38,743 nt of DNA from Desulfuromonas sp. (GTDB lineage: Bacteria; Desulfobacterota; Desulfuromonadia; Desulfuromonadales; UBA2294), in NCBI GenBank assembly GCA_002869615.1, contig PKUH01000022.1, positions 1-38,743 of the forward strand. The letters are read 5' to 3'. The translations under genes and the position numbers were made by a program. The notes under the pieces are model-generated. The model was given only the letters and a program-made list of their open reading frames with translations, did no database searches and was not told the DNA's origin. This document shows, piece by piece, positions 32,959-38,743 of the stretch (the first letter of the stretch is position 1; each line of letters starts with the position of its first letter).

Positions 32959-33546
32959 CTACTTCGCTTTCGTCGCTTCGATTTCTAGTCCGATCTCAAC
33001 CTCTTCACCGACGACAACGCCGCCGGTTTCAAGAGTTTTATTCCAGGTCAGACCAAAATCCTTGCGATTGATCGTTGTGGTTGCTTCGAATCCGGCTTTG
33101 ACATTTCCCCACGGATCCTTGACTTCACCGGCAAAGCTTCCCCGAAGTTCAACCAGTTTGGTATTGCCGCGGATTGTCAGTTCACCGTAAACGACAATGT
33201 CATTTCCTTTGCCAACGACCCGGGTGCTCTTAAATGTCATTTGCGGATGGTTGGCAACATCGAAAAAGTCGGCGCTGCGCAGATGGTCGTCTCTTTTTTT
33301 GTTTCCCGTATCGATCGATGCTGTATTAATCGTGGCACTGACACTCTGGATCGTGCGGTTCTCCGGGTCTGCCTCAATCGTTGCGACGTAATCGGTGAAC
33401 TCACCACGGACATTTGAGATCACGAGATGGGCGACCTTGAAGTGAACTTGCGAATGAACGTCGTCCACAGTGTAAATCGCGGCGGTTGCCGTTTGAACAG
33501 CAAAAATACTGAGTACTAAAATGCTTAAGAATATTTTCCTGGACAT
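32959..33546 (-). CDS. YceI-family periplasmic lipid-binding protein
   Basis: A 195-residue exported protein. The signal peptide (LSILVLSIFAVQTATA) is cleaved at about residue 22. The YceI lipocalin-like barrel has the usual YTVDDVHSQVHFKVAHLVISNVRGEF start, DTGNKKRDDHLRSADFFD and the closing NRKDFGLTWNK. The family binds polyisoprenoid or other amphiphilic molecules. GGAGG precedes ATG 33546. The divergent LysR-type gene starts 127 bases away, which suggests that it may control this gene. A redox or quinone theme is shared with the downstream hydroquinone reductase. Confidence 0.92.
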   Translation of the reverse strand: MSRKIFLSILVLSIFAVQTATAAIYTVDDVHSQVHFKVAHLVISNVRGEFTDYVATIEADPENRTIQSVSATINTASIDTGNKKRDDHLRSADFFDVANHPQMTFKSTRVVGKGNDIVVYGELTIRGNTKLVELRGSFAGEVKDPWGNVKAGFEATTTINRKDFGLTWNKTLETGGVVVGEEVEIGLEIEATKAK

Positions 33547-33640
33547 GATATGCCTCCGTTATTCAATCGTTTTATGTTTCTTGAGATAGACCGTAGCAGG
33601 ATAAAGAATAGAATGATAATATGATTATTAAATGAAAAGT

Positions 33641-33658
33641 ATAGTTTTAGACTATAAT
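33641..33658 (+). promoter_or_regulatory. LysR-type box overlapping a -10 element
   Basis: ATAGT (33641-33645) and ACTAT (33651-33655) form a dyad with a 5-base centre, matching the T-N11-A pattern of LysR-type sites. A TATAAT -10 box (33653-33658) overlaps its right half, 14 bases before the lysR ATG. This suggests autoregulation and divergent control of yceI. Confidence 0.5.
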
Positions 33659-33672
33659 GATAGGTAGACATT

Positions 33673-34551
33673 ATGACTCTCGATCAATTAAGAATGCTGG
33701 TGAAAATCAGGGACACCGGCTCCGTACTGGCTGCCGCCGAGGCTCTGTATCGGACCCAGCCGACAGTCAGTGTTGCGATTCGCAAGCTGGAGGATGAGCT
33801 CGGGGTTCAGCTTCTTGACAGAGATCAGTATCGGGCCTGTTTGACACCGGCCGGCGAGACCCTCTGTCGCAAAGCCCGTTCGGTTATCGCCCGGTCGGAT
33901 GAGTTGTCGGCTTTAGCGGAGCACCTGGCGTCCGGTTATGAGCCTGAGCTCAATATTGCTATTGAAGCGAGCTGCCCGATGCCTTTGATCCTGGAGGTGC
34001 TGAAAAATGTTGAACGAATCTATCCGCAAACCCGATTTAATCTGATGGCAGAAAACATCTGGGGCGCCTTGAGTCGGCTGAAGGAGGGTGAGGCCGACCT
34101 GGCAATCTCTCCATGGTTTGTTGAAGATACGTCACTGGAATCCAAGACCATGTTGCACGAAACGATGATCGCGGTAGCGTCCCCACAATTCCCGCCATTA
34201 AAGTCGGGTGCTCCGCTTGTTTATCAAAGCATGAAAGAGGCGGTTCAGGTGATCGTCAAGGATAGCAGTCGGTTGCCGAAGGAGAAGAAAATCGGGGTCA
34301 TAGAAGAGGGCCGGCACTGGCTGGTCAATGACCACTACACGAAAAAGGAGATCTTGCTTGCCGGCATGGGTTGGGGCCGACTTCAGCACCATCTGATTGA
34401 AAAAGAGCTGGCCGAAGGCAAGCTGGTTCCATTAACGATCAGAAACTATGAGAGTACGCTCGATATTGAAATTCGTATCGCCCGCCGACTTGACAGAACA
34501 GCCGGGCCGGTTGCAGCAGAATTGTGGAACGAGTTCAAGGTTATCTGTTGA
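33673..34551 (+). CDS. LysR-family transcriptional regulator
   Basis: A 292-residue regulator with the N-terminal winged helix (GSVLAAAEALYRTQPTVSVAIRKLEDELGVQLLDRD, residues 15-50) and a C-terminal periplasmic-binding-type effector domain from about 90. It is divergent from yceI, and an ATAGT-N5-ACTAT dyad overlaps its -10 box, as in autoregulated LysR systems. The effector is unknown. Transcription should end at the hairpin at 34577-34606. Confidence 0.93.
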   Translation: MTLDQLRMLVKIRDTGSVLAAAEALYRTQPTVSVAIRKLEDELGVQLLDRDQYRACLTPAGETLCRKARSVIARSDELSALAEHLASGYEPELNIAIEASCPMPLILEVLKNVERIYPQTRFNLMAENIWGALSRLKEGEADLAISPWFVEDTSLESKTMLHETMIAVASPQFPPLKSGAPLVYQSMKEAVQVIVKDSSRLPKEKKIGVIEEGRHWLVNDHYTKKEILLAGMGWGRLQHHLIEKELAEGKLVPLTIRNYESTLDIEIRIARRLDRTAGPVAAELWNEFKVIC

Positions 34552-34576
34552 GGGACCCCAGGTGGCGGGTTCAATA

Positions 34577-34606
34577 AAAAAGGCTGCCGATTTCGGCAGC
34601 CTTTTT
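34577..34606. terminator. Bidirectional terminator between lysR-type and rubrerythrin genes
   Basis: Arms of 14 bases (aaaaaggctgccga and its exact complement) with a 2-base TT loop. A and T tracts on both sides serve the converging genes. Confidence 0.92.
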
Positions 34607-34610
34607 GTTG

Positions 34611-35186
34611 TCAGTATGTCTCGACAAACATCTCGAAATGGTCTCTGGGATGTGCACAGGCCGGGCACTTGTCGAGGGCATGAGTCCCTTCATGGATAAA
34701 GCCGCAGTTGCGACACTTCCACGATACCGATTGTTCTTTCTGAAAGACGGTTCCATTTTCAACATTCACCAATAATTTCCGATAGCGGTTTTCATGACTT
34801 TCTTCTACCTTGGCGATCGCCCGGAAGGTTTTGGCGACGTCGTGAAATCCTTCCTCGTCGGCAATTTTGGCGGCTTGCGGATAAAGTTCAGTCCATTCTT
34901 CGTTCTCTCCGGCAGCGGCTGCCTTCAGGTTCTCGGCTGTGTTGCCGATGACTCCGGCCGGATAGCTCGCGGTAATTTCGACCATCCCGCCTTCAAGATA
35001 CTTGAAAAACTGTTTGGCATGCTGCAGTTCGTTGTAGGCTGTTTCAAGAAACAGGGCCTCAATTTGCCGGTACCCTTCTTTACGGGCGACCCCGGCGTAA
35101 TAGGTGTAACGGCTTCTCGCCTGGGACTCACCTGCAAAAGCGGCCAACAGGTTATGTTCTGTTTTGGTTCCTTTTAAACTGCTCAT
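34611..35186 (-). CDS. rbr: Rubrerythrin
   Basis: A 191-residue non-haem iron protein that reduces hydrogen peroxide in anaerobes. The N-terminal ferritin-like di-iron domain has the metal-binding motifs [14 protein letters not shown] and the [15 protein letters not shown] helix, then [11 protein letters not shown]. The C-terminal rubredoxin-like domain carries two Cys pairs (CRNCGF and CPACAHP). All ligands are intact. A strong site (ggaggaaattc) precedes ATG 35186. Divergent from the STAS-like gene; together with the hemerythrin and YceI genes it forms an oxygen/oxidant-handling neighbourhood. Confidence 0.96.
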   Translation of the reverse strand: MSSLKGTKTEHNLLAAFAGESQARSRYTYYAGVARKEGYRQIEALFLETAYNELQHAKQFFKYLEGGMVEITASYPAGVIGNTAENLKAAAAGENEEWTELYPQAAKIADEEGFHDVAKTFRAIAKVEESHENRYRKLLVNVENGTVFQKEQSVSWKCRNCGFIHEGTHALDKCPACAHPRDHFEMFVETY

Positions 35187-35345
35187 GAATTTCCTCCCTG
35201 GTAATCCCGCAATGCGGAATCCTTTTCAGCAATGATCTTCTTAGATTTTATGAATAAATTTGTGTATTATAAGCAAATTGAGCTGAAAGGTGAAAGCTTA
35301 ATCATCTTTTTGTCGTCCCATAAATCATCTAACAAGGAGGGTGTT

Positions 35346-35705
35346 GTGGAGCGATCCAGATATATTCAACATAAAGGTCGGGAAATCTATATGCTCGACT
35401 GTTCCGACTGCAAACCCCAGGATATCTCTGATATCATTGACGAGTGCGCCCGCCAGGTAAGGTCCCGCCCGGAAGGCTCGGTCAGGACATTAACAATTGC
35501 CGGTGGCGGCAAATTTGACAATAATGTTCTGCAGAAGCTGAAAGAGTTGACCCAGGGTAATGCCCCTTATGTCGACCGGGCTGCTGTTGTCGGGATTACC
35601 GGTTTGTACAAGGTTGTGATGAACACAGTCAAGCTCTTCAGCAAGCGCCAGTTCCACCTGTTTGACACTGTCGAGGAGGCCAAAGACTTTCTCGCATCCG
35701 AGTGA
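35346..35705 (+). CDS. STAS-like hypothetical protein
   Basis: A 119-residue protein with an alternating alpha/beta pattern (GREIYMLDCSDC, VRTLTIAGGGKFDNNVLQKLKELT, DRAAVVGITGLYKVVMNTVKLF, FDTVEEAKDFL) that resembles STAS/SpoIIAA-like single-domain proteins. Name and function are not known. GTG 35346 is chosen because AAGGAGG (35334-35340) is correctly spaced; the frame is open to 35232, but the earlier residues (NKFVYYKQIELKGESLIIFLSS) do not fit the family. It would be cytoplasmic. It sits divergent from rubrerythrin and upstream of a new promoter. Confidence 0.75.
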   Translation: MERSRYIQHKGREIYMLDCSDCKPQDISDIIDECARQVRSRPEGSVRTLTIAGGGKFDNNVLQKLKELTQGNAPYVDRAAVVGITGLYKVVMNTVKLFSKRQFHLFDTVEEAKDFLASE

Positions 35706-35717
35706 GCGTTGCTTGTA

Positions 35718-35745
35718 TTGACATGTTTTAGTAAAACTGTACAAT
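35718..35745 (+). promoter_or_regulatory. Sigma-70-type promoter for the DUF3185-hemerythrin pair
   Basis: TTGACA at 35718-35723, a 16-base spacer and TACAAT at 35740-35745. The spacer holds a GTTTT-AGT-AAAAC dyad (35725-35737) that could be an operator. Confidence 0.65.
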
Positions 35746-35784
35746 GCCGACAAATTTTATCTTTAATCAAAAGGAGATGTGGTT

Positions 35785-35997
35785 ATGGCGAAGAAGGGGA
35801 TGGGTCAGAAAAAAATTATAGGGATCGCGTTGTTGGTCGTCGGTGTGATTCTTATCGTCTGGGGTTTCAATGAAGCCGGTTCGTTCGGCGGCAAGCTTTC
35901 GAGCGCCATATCAGGTTCCCCGGGTGACCGGGTTCTCTGGTTCTATATCGCCGGCGGTGTCTGTTCGGTCATCGGTCTGTTTAATATCTTCAAGTAA
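35785..35997 (+). CDS. Small membrane protein, DUF3185-like
   Basis: A 70-residue protein with two hydrophobic segments (IIGIALLVVGVILIVWGF at about 10-27 and VLWFYIAGGVCSVIGLFNIF at about 48-67) and a loop containing SGSPGDR. It resembles the DUF3185 family of short inner-membrane proteins of unknown function. ATG 35785 follows an AAAGGAGATG site; GTG 35779 is in frame but less likely. The hemerythrin gene follows after 14 bases, so they are probably co-expressed. Confidence 0.82.
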   Translation: MAKKGMGQKKIIGIALLVVGVILIVWGFNEAGSFGGKLSSAISGSPGDRVLWFYIAGGVCSVIGLFNIFK

Positions 35998-36011
35998 TTT
36001 GAAGGTGCTTT

Positions 36012-36413
36012 ATGTTTGTCTGGAAAGAAAAATACGTTCTTGGTATTGGTGAAATCGATAAGCAGCACAAGGCTCTGGTCGACTTAATTAACCGCTTGTT
36101 TTCTGCTATGCAGTCCGGCGCAGGTAAGGACGTTCTGGAGGAAACCCTGAATGGTCTTGTCGATTACACCCGCCACCATTTTATGACAGAGGAAATCCTG
36201 ATGGGGAATTATGATTTTCCCGATGTTGATGCCCATAAAATGGAGCATCGGAAATTTGCTGAAGAGGTTGAAGCTTTCCGGCAAGATTTTCAGTCAGGAA
36301 ATACCGGGATTTCAATTCAGTTAATCTCCTTTTTGCGCGACTGGCTTGATTCTCATATTTGCGAGACCGATTACAAATACGGTGAATATCTGCGTGGGCA
36401 GGGAGCGCGCTAG
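36012..36413 (+). CDS. Bacteriohemerythrin
   Basis: A 133-residue oxygen-binding di-iron protein of the hemerythrin family, cytoplasmic. The ligand pattern is seen as GEIDKQHKALVDL, the tandem-histidine helix TRHHFMTEE, HKMEHRKF and the C-terminal HICETD. All expected histidine and acidic ligands are present. Such proteins bind O2 for storage, sensing or delivery in microaerophiles and anaerobes. A GAAGGTG site precedes ATG 36012, and a terminator lies after the stop. Confidence 0.94.
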   Translation: MFVWKEKYVLGIGEIDKQHKALVDLINRLFSAMQSGAGKDVLEETLNGLVDYTRHHFMTEEILMGNYDFPDVDAHKMEHRKFAEEVEAFRQDFQSGNTGISIQLISFLRDWLDSHICETDYKYGEYLRGQGAR

Positions 36414-36442
36414 GATTCTCCAACAATGAATTATGGCGATGC

Positions 36443-36475
36443 CGAGGGCGGGATAGAATCCTGCCCCCGTTTTTT
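36443..36475 (+). terminator. Terminator after bacteriohemerythrin
   Basis: Arms GGGCGGGAT (36446-36454) and ATCCTGCCC (36458-36466) pair with a 3-base loop; one G-T pair. A run of six T follows at 36470-36475. Confidence 0.85.
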
Positions 36476-36651
36476 ATGCTCCGGTAAAGATATTGTTGGT
36501 TTCCATGTAGGAGTGAACCGTGAAATGTGAAGATCTGACCCTTCAAGGACCTTACTTGTTGCTGATTGATTTTTAATGTATTAATCTTGCTTTCATCGTG
36601 ATAGGTTCATTATTAAGTTGATTCGATGTTTTTTTTAACGGCTTATCTGTT

Positions 36652-36738
36652 TGAATAAAATCAGGCCAAACCTGTTGTAAGGCAGGGACGGAAAGCTGCG
36701 GGTCTAAAAACGACTTTAGATAGCCGGGCTGTCATTGT
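36652..36738 (+). ncRNA. GEMM-I (cyclic-di-GMP class I) riboswitch aptamer
   Basis: Matches the GEMM consensus, recalled from the family: CCAAACC (36666-36672), a hairpin CCTGTT-GTAA-GGCAGG (36671-36686) capped by a GNRA tetraloop, GGGACGGAAAGC (36685-36696), the tetraloop-receptor strand CGGGTCTAA (36699-36707) with its partner TAGATAGCCGGG (36717-36728), joined by a TCTAAA/TTTAGA stem (36703-36720). The usual GGGC before AAACC reads GGCC here, and the usual GACGCAAAGC reads GACGGAAAGC; these two changes are opposite (G to C, C to G). The base before them that decides c-di-GMP against cGAMP binding reads G by my alignment. Leads into the kinase gene at 36832. Confidence 0.85.
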
Positions 36739-36773
36739 GAAATATTTTTTCATATGACACCCCGGCTATTTTT
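36720..36773 (+). terminator. Riboswitch expression platform: intrinsic terminator
   Basis: Arms 36720-36735 (atagccgggctgtcat) and 36754-36769 pair in 15 of 16 positions, followed by TTTTT. The 5' arm is also the 3' end of the aptamer, so the two structures exclude each other. Ligand binding should prevent termination. Confidence 0.85.
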
Positions 36774-36831
36774 GTAGATAAGAGGCCCGTTCTCTTCAAA
36801 CCAGCAGTAAGGTCTGATCCGGGGGGGATTC

Positions 36832-38352
36832 ATGGACCTGACAAAGAGCACTCAATCACCTTTAGCCATCTCTCTGCTACAGGCATTGCCGCATCCGGCT
36901 ATGCTGATCAATCAATCCAGAGAAATCCTGGCGGCTAACAAATTGGCTTTAGAGGCTGGCGCTGTCGTCGGCCAATTTTGCTGGCAAACATTTGGTCAGG
37001 CTTCTTTTCTCACCGAAGAACATCAACAAAAACTTGATAACGGGGAAGCTGCAGGTGTTCATTGTTCCTTTTGTCGTGCTGATCCATCTCTTGAAAACCT
37101 GTGCGAAGAAAACGATCCCAGAGTCAAGGTTTTTGAAAGTATTGTCGATACCTATTGGGTTGCGATAAACGAGGAGATTTATCTTCATTATGCTATTGAC
37201 GTCACAGAACAGGTTGAAGCGCATGTTGCCAGGGATGCTGCTGAGGAAAGGCTCTGGAAAAGTCAGTTGTTGCTCAACGAAACGAGTAAAATCGGCAAGG
37301 TAGGTGGCTGGGAGCTTAATATTGATACCGGAGAAAATCGATGGACGGAAGAAGTTCATCGTATCCATGAGGTCAGCCTGGACTATGAGCCGACCCTTGA
37401 AGATGGCATTAATTTCTATTCCGTGGCATCAAAGCCGGTTATTGCGGAAGCCGTTCAACGAGCAATTGAAAATAATGAACCTTATGATCTTGAGCTTGAG
37501 ATAGTGACTGCAAAAGGCAATCTTCGGAATGTTCGTGCTATCGGTACGCCAGACCTGGAGAATAGAAGGCTTTATGGTTTTTTTCAGGATATAACGGAAA
37601 AGAAGAAACTTCAGGATGCACAACTCCGTTCGAGCCAACTCTCGGCCCTGGGGGAAGTTGCCGCCGGAGTCGCTCATGAAATAAACAACCCGATCAACGG
37701 GGTTATTAACTATGCCCAGTTGCTGATAAACAAGAATGATGTGGATGACAAGTCAAACCAGATACTTGAGAAAATCATAAAAGAGGGAAGCCGGATCTCG
37801 AATATCGTCGAAAATCTGTTAAATTTTGCCCGGAAAGATCGTGGTCTGTTTTCATACCAGGATTTAATTGACATTGTTATAGAGCCGATCAATCTGCATT
37901 CTCAGTTATGTAAAAACGATGGCATTCATATTGAGGTTGAGGTACCCGATGATCTCCCTCAAATCTACGGTAACCAGATGCAGCTTGAACAGGTGGTTTT
38001 AAACCTTCTGAGCAATGCACGATATGCTCTCAACAAAAAGTTCCCCGAGCCATCCGCCGAAAAAGTTATAGTGATTGCGGCAACACCATCAAGTTCCAAT
38101 CGAGGCGATTTTGTTCAATTGAGCGTTAAGGACACCGGTTGTGGAATCCCCAAAGATCATCTGGATAAAATCTTCAATCCGTTTTACACAACCAAGGAAA
38201 CAGGTGTTGGAACCGGGCTTGGCATGAGCGTGTCGCACGATATTCTCGAAAAGCATGGTGCGACGATCACGGTAGATAGTGAGGTCAATACGTTTACGTT
38301 GGTAACGGTTACTTTTCCGGTCAACACCCGGGAACAGGAAGCCAGAAACTGA
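36832..38352 (+). CDS. Cytoplasmic PAS-domain sensor histidine kinase under riboswitch control
   Basis: A 506-residue soluble kinase. A PAS-like domain (about 1-130) contains four cysteines (50, 78, 81 and 91; a CSFC pair). A second PAS domain (about 150-255) ends in FQDITEKKKLQDA. The phosphoacceptor helix has His282 in VAAGVAHEINNPING. The ATPase domain has the N box LLSNARYAL, DTGCGIP and TGVGTGLGMS. The kinase core is complete. The first-domain cysteines may bind a metal, a cluster or a thiol signal; this is conjecture. A ggggggg-att site precedes the ATG at 36832. Transcription must pass the riboswitch terminator. No cognate regulator is seen before the window ends. Confidence 0.92.
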   Translation: MDLTKSTQSPLAISLLQALPHPAMLINQSREILAANKLALEAGAVVGQFCWQTFGQASFLTEEHQQKLDNGEAAGVHCSFCRADPSLENLCEENDPRVKVFESIVDTYWVAINEEIYLHYAIDVTEQVEAHVARDAAEERLWKSQLLLNETSKIGKVGGWELNIDTGENRWTEEVHRIHEVSLDYEPTLEDGINFYSVASKPVIAEAVQRAIENNEPYDLELEIVTAKGNLRNVRAIGTPDLENRRLYGFFQDITEKKKLQDAQLRSSQLSALGEVAAGVAHEINNPINGVINYAQLLINKNDVDDKSNQILEKIIKEGSRISNIVENLLNFARKDRGLFSYQDLIDIVIEPINLHSQLCKNDGIHIEVEVPDDLPQIYGNQMQLEQVVLNLLSNARYALNKKFPEPSAEKVIVIAATPSSSNRGDFVQLSVKDTGCGIPKDHLDKIFNPFYTTKETGVGTGLGMSVSHDILEKHGATITVDSEVNTFTLVTVTFPVNTREQEARN

Positions 38353-38553
38353 ACACAGCGCGTACCATTCGGAAACGAAGAGCCGTTCCTTTAGTATTCA
38401 ATTCAGCAAAATGTACAGCGCGCGATGCAATTTTATCATTACACCCTGCCGCAACACTTCCCTGGATCATCCGGGGATATTTGAGTAGGCGTTTTAGCTT
38501 GAACCCGGGTGCCTTCTGCCATTTTGATTTCGTCATTATCGACTCTGGCCGGC
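38353..38553. other. Gap between the kinase gene and the edge gene
   Basis: About 200 bases between converging genes. No clear terminator, repeat or gene is seen; short open frames here are not convincing. Confidence 0.4.
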
Positions 38554-38742
38554 CTATCCCCCCCGCTTTTTCAACTCTCCCTGTACCAGTTTTTTTTGTG
38601 CCGGATTCAGTCGTTTCGACATAAGCAGGTTATTGAGGTCGGTTGTTTTCAGGTTCGGCAGAAACAGGGTGAACCAGACGGCCGGGGTATTGCGATTTTT
38701 CAGCATCGCCAGCCGCAGGTTCGGCCGATTTTTCCACTTTGA
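38554..38742 (-). CDS. Unrecognised protein, C-terminal part cut by the window edge
   Basis: The frame is open from the right window edge to TAG at 38554-38556, giving 62 residues of the C-terminus (for example NLRLAMLKNRNTPAVWFTLFLPNLKTTDLNNLLMSKRL, then NPAQKKLVQGELKKRGG). The pattern resembles the end of helical-repeat proteins seen in Geobacter relatives, with helices built as AxxNPxTP...LPxLxxxDL. That recollection is not a database match. It faces the kinase gene. Confidence 0.5.
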   Translation of the reverse strand, partial: SKWKNRPNLRLAMLKNRNTPAVWFTLFLPNLKTTDLNNLLMSKRLNPAQKKLVQGELKKRGG

Positions 38743-38743
38743 G

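Noticed and set aside
38321-38536. Reverse open frame near the right edge
   Set aside because: It overlaps the end of the kinase gene and has no recognisable motif.
38509-38742. Forward open frame at the right edge
   Set aside because: It is opposite the more convincing edge gene (38554-38742, reverse), which has a protein-like helical pattern.

Overview
The window reads as a chromosomal segment of a Desulfuromonadales/Geobacter-like bacterium. This is inferred from the gene families and their mix: an NfeD-slipin pair, bacteriohemerythrin, rubrerythrin, a PilZ protein, many two-component proteins, a c-di-GMP-type (GEMM) riboswitch, and short intergenic repeat phrases of the kind scattered in those genomes. 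I found no prophage, insertion sequence, rRNA, tRNA or CRISPR array. About 33 protein genes are present. Two are cut by the window edges: rlmN on the left and an unrecognised gene on the right.

Layout, left to right. 1-5377: rlmN (5' end missing), then a nucleoside-salvage group (MTA phosphorylase, PfkB kinase, purine nucleoside phosphorylase) with a hypothetical protein and a TPR lipoprotein in between. 5448-7666: a lone receiver protein, a universal stress protein and a receiver-histidine kinase fusion. 7669-12214: a tight same-strand run of FAD-dependent dehydrogenase, YhaM-like exoribonuclease, MBL-fold hydrolase and coaBC. It ends tail-to-tail with a zinc phospholipase C-like gene. 13190-16112: family 4 uracil-DNA glycosylase overlapping a FetAB-type ABC pair, then a degenerate receiver-PilZ protein. 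16223-20403: a small periplasmic coiled-coil protein, a reverse-strand NtrC-type regulator, and nfeD plus slipin. 20404-24374: a repeat-bearing leader and a pyruvate carboxylase gene broken by one in-frame amber codon. 24454-27482: a UbiA/MenA-type prenyltransferase and recQ, both reverse. 27558-31943: inverted-repeat DNA, a von Willebrand factor A protein, a composite repeat cluster and a sensor kinase/response regulator pair. 31964-36475: glutathionyl-hydroquinone reductase-like protein, YceI, a divergent LysR regulator, rubrerythrin, a STAS-like protein, a DUF3185-like membrane protein and a bacteriohemerythrin. 36640-38352: a GEMM riboswitch with an overlapping terminator, in front of a PAS sensor kinase.

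The strongest leads are three. First, the amber codon at 22716-22718 interrupts an otherwise intact pyruvate carboxylase inside its carboxyltransferase domain. Second, the GEMM riboswitch at about 36652-36738 departs from the familiar consensus at two positions that look like a flipped base pair, and its 3' strand is also the 5' arm of an intrinsic terminator, which suggests an ON switch for a sensor kinase. Third, a modular intergenic repeat family occurs at about 1075-1165, 20437-20500 and 29165-29490, with terminal inverted repeats in the last copy. Two genes (5482 and 18297) have near-consensus promoters placed so that transcription should begin at the start codon, suggesting leaderless mRNAs.
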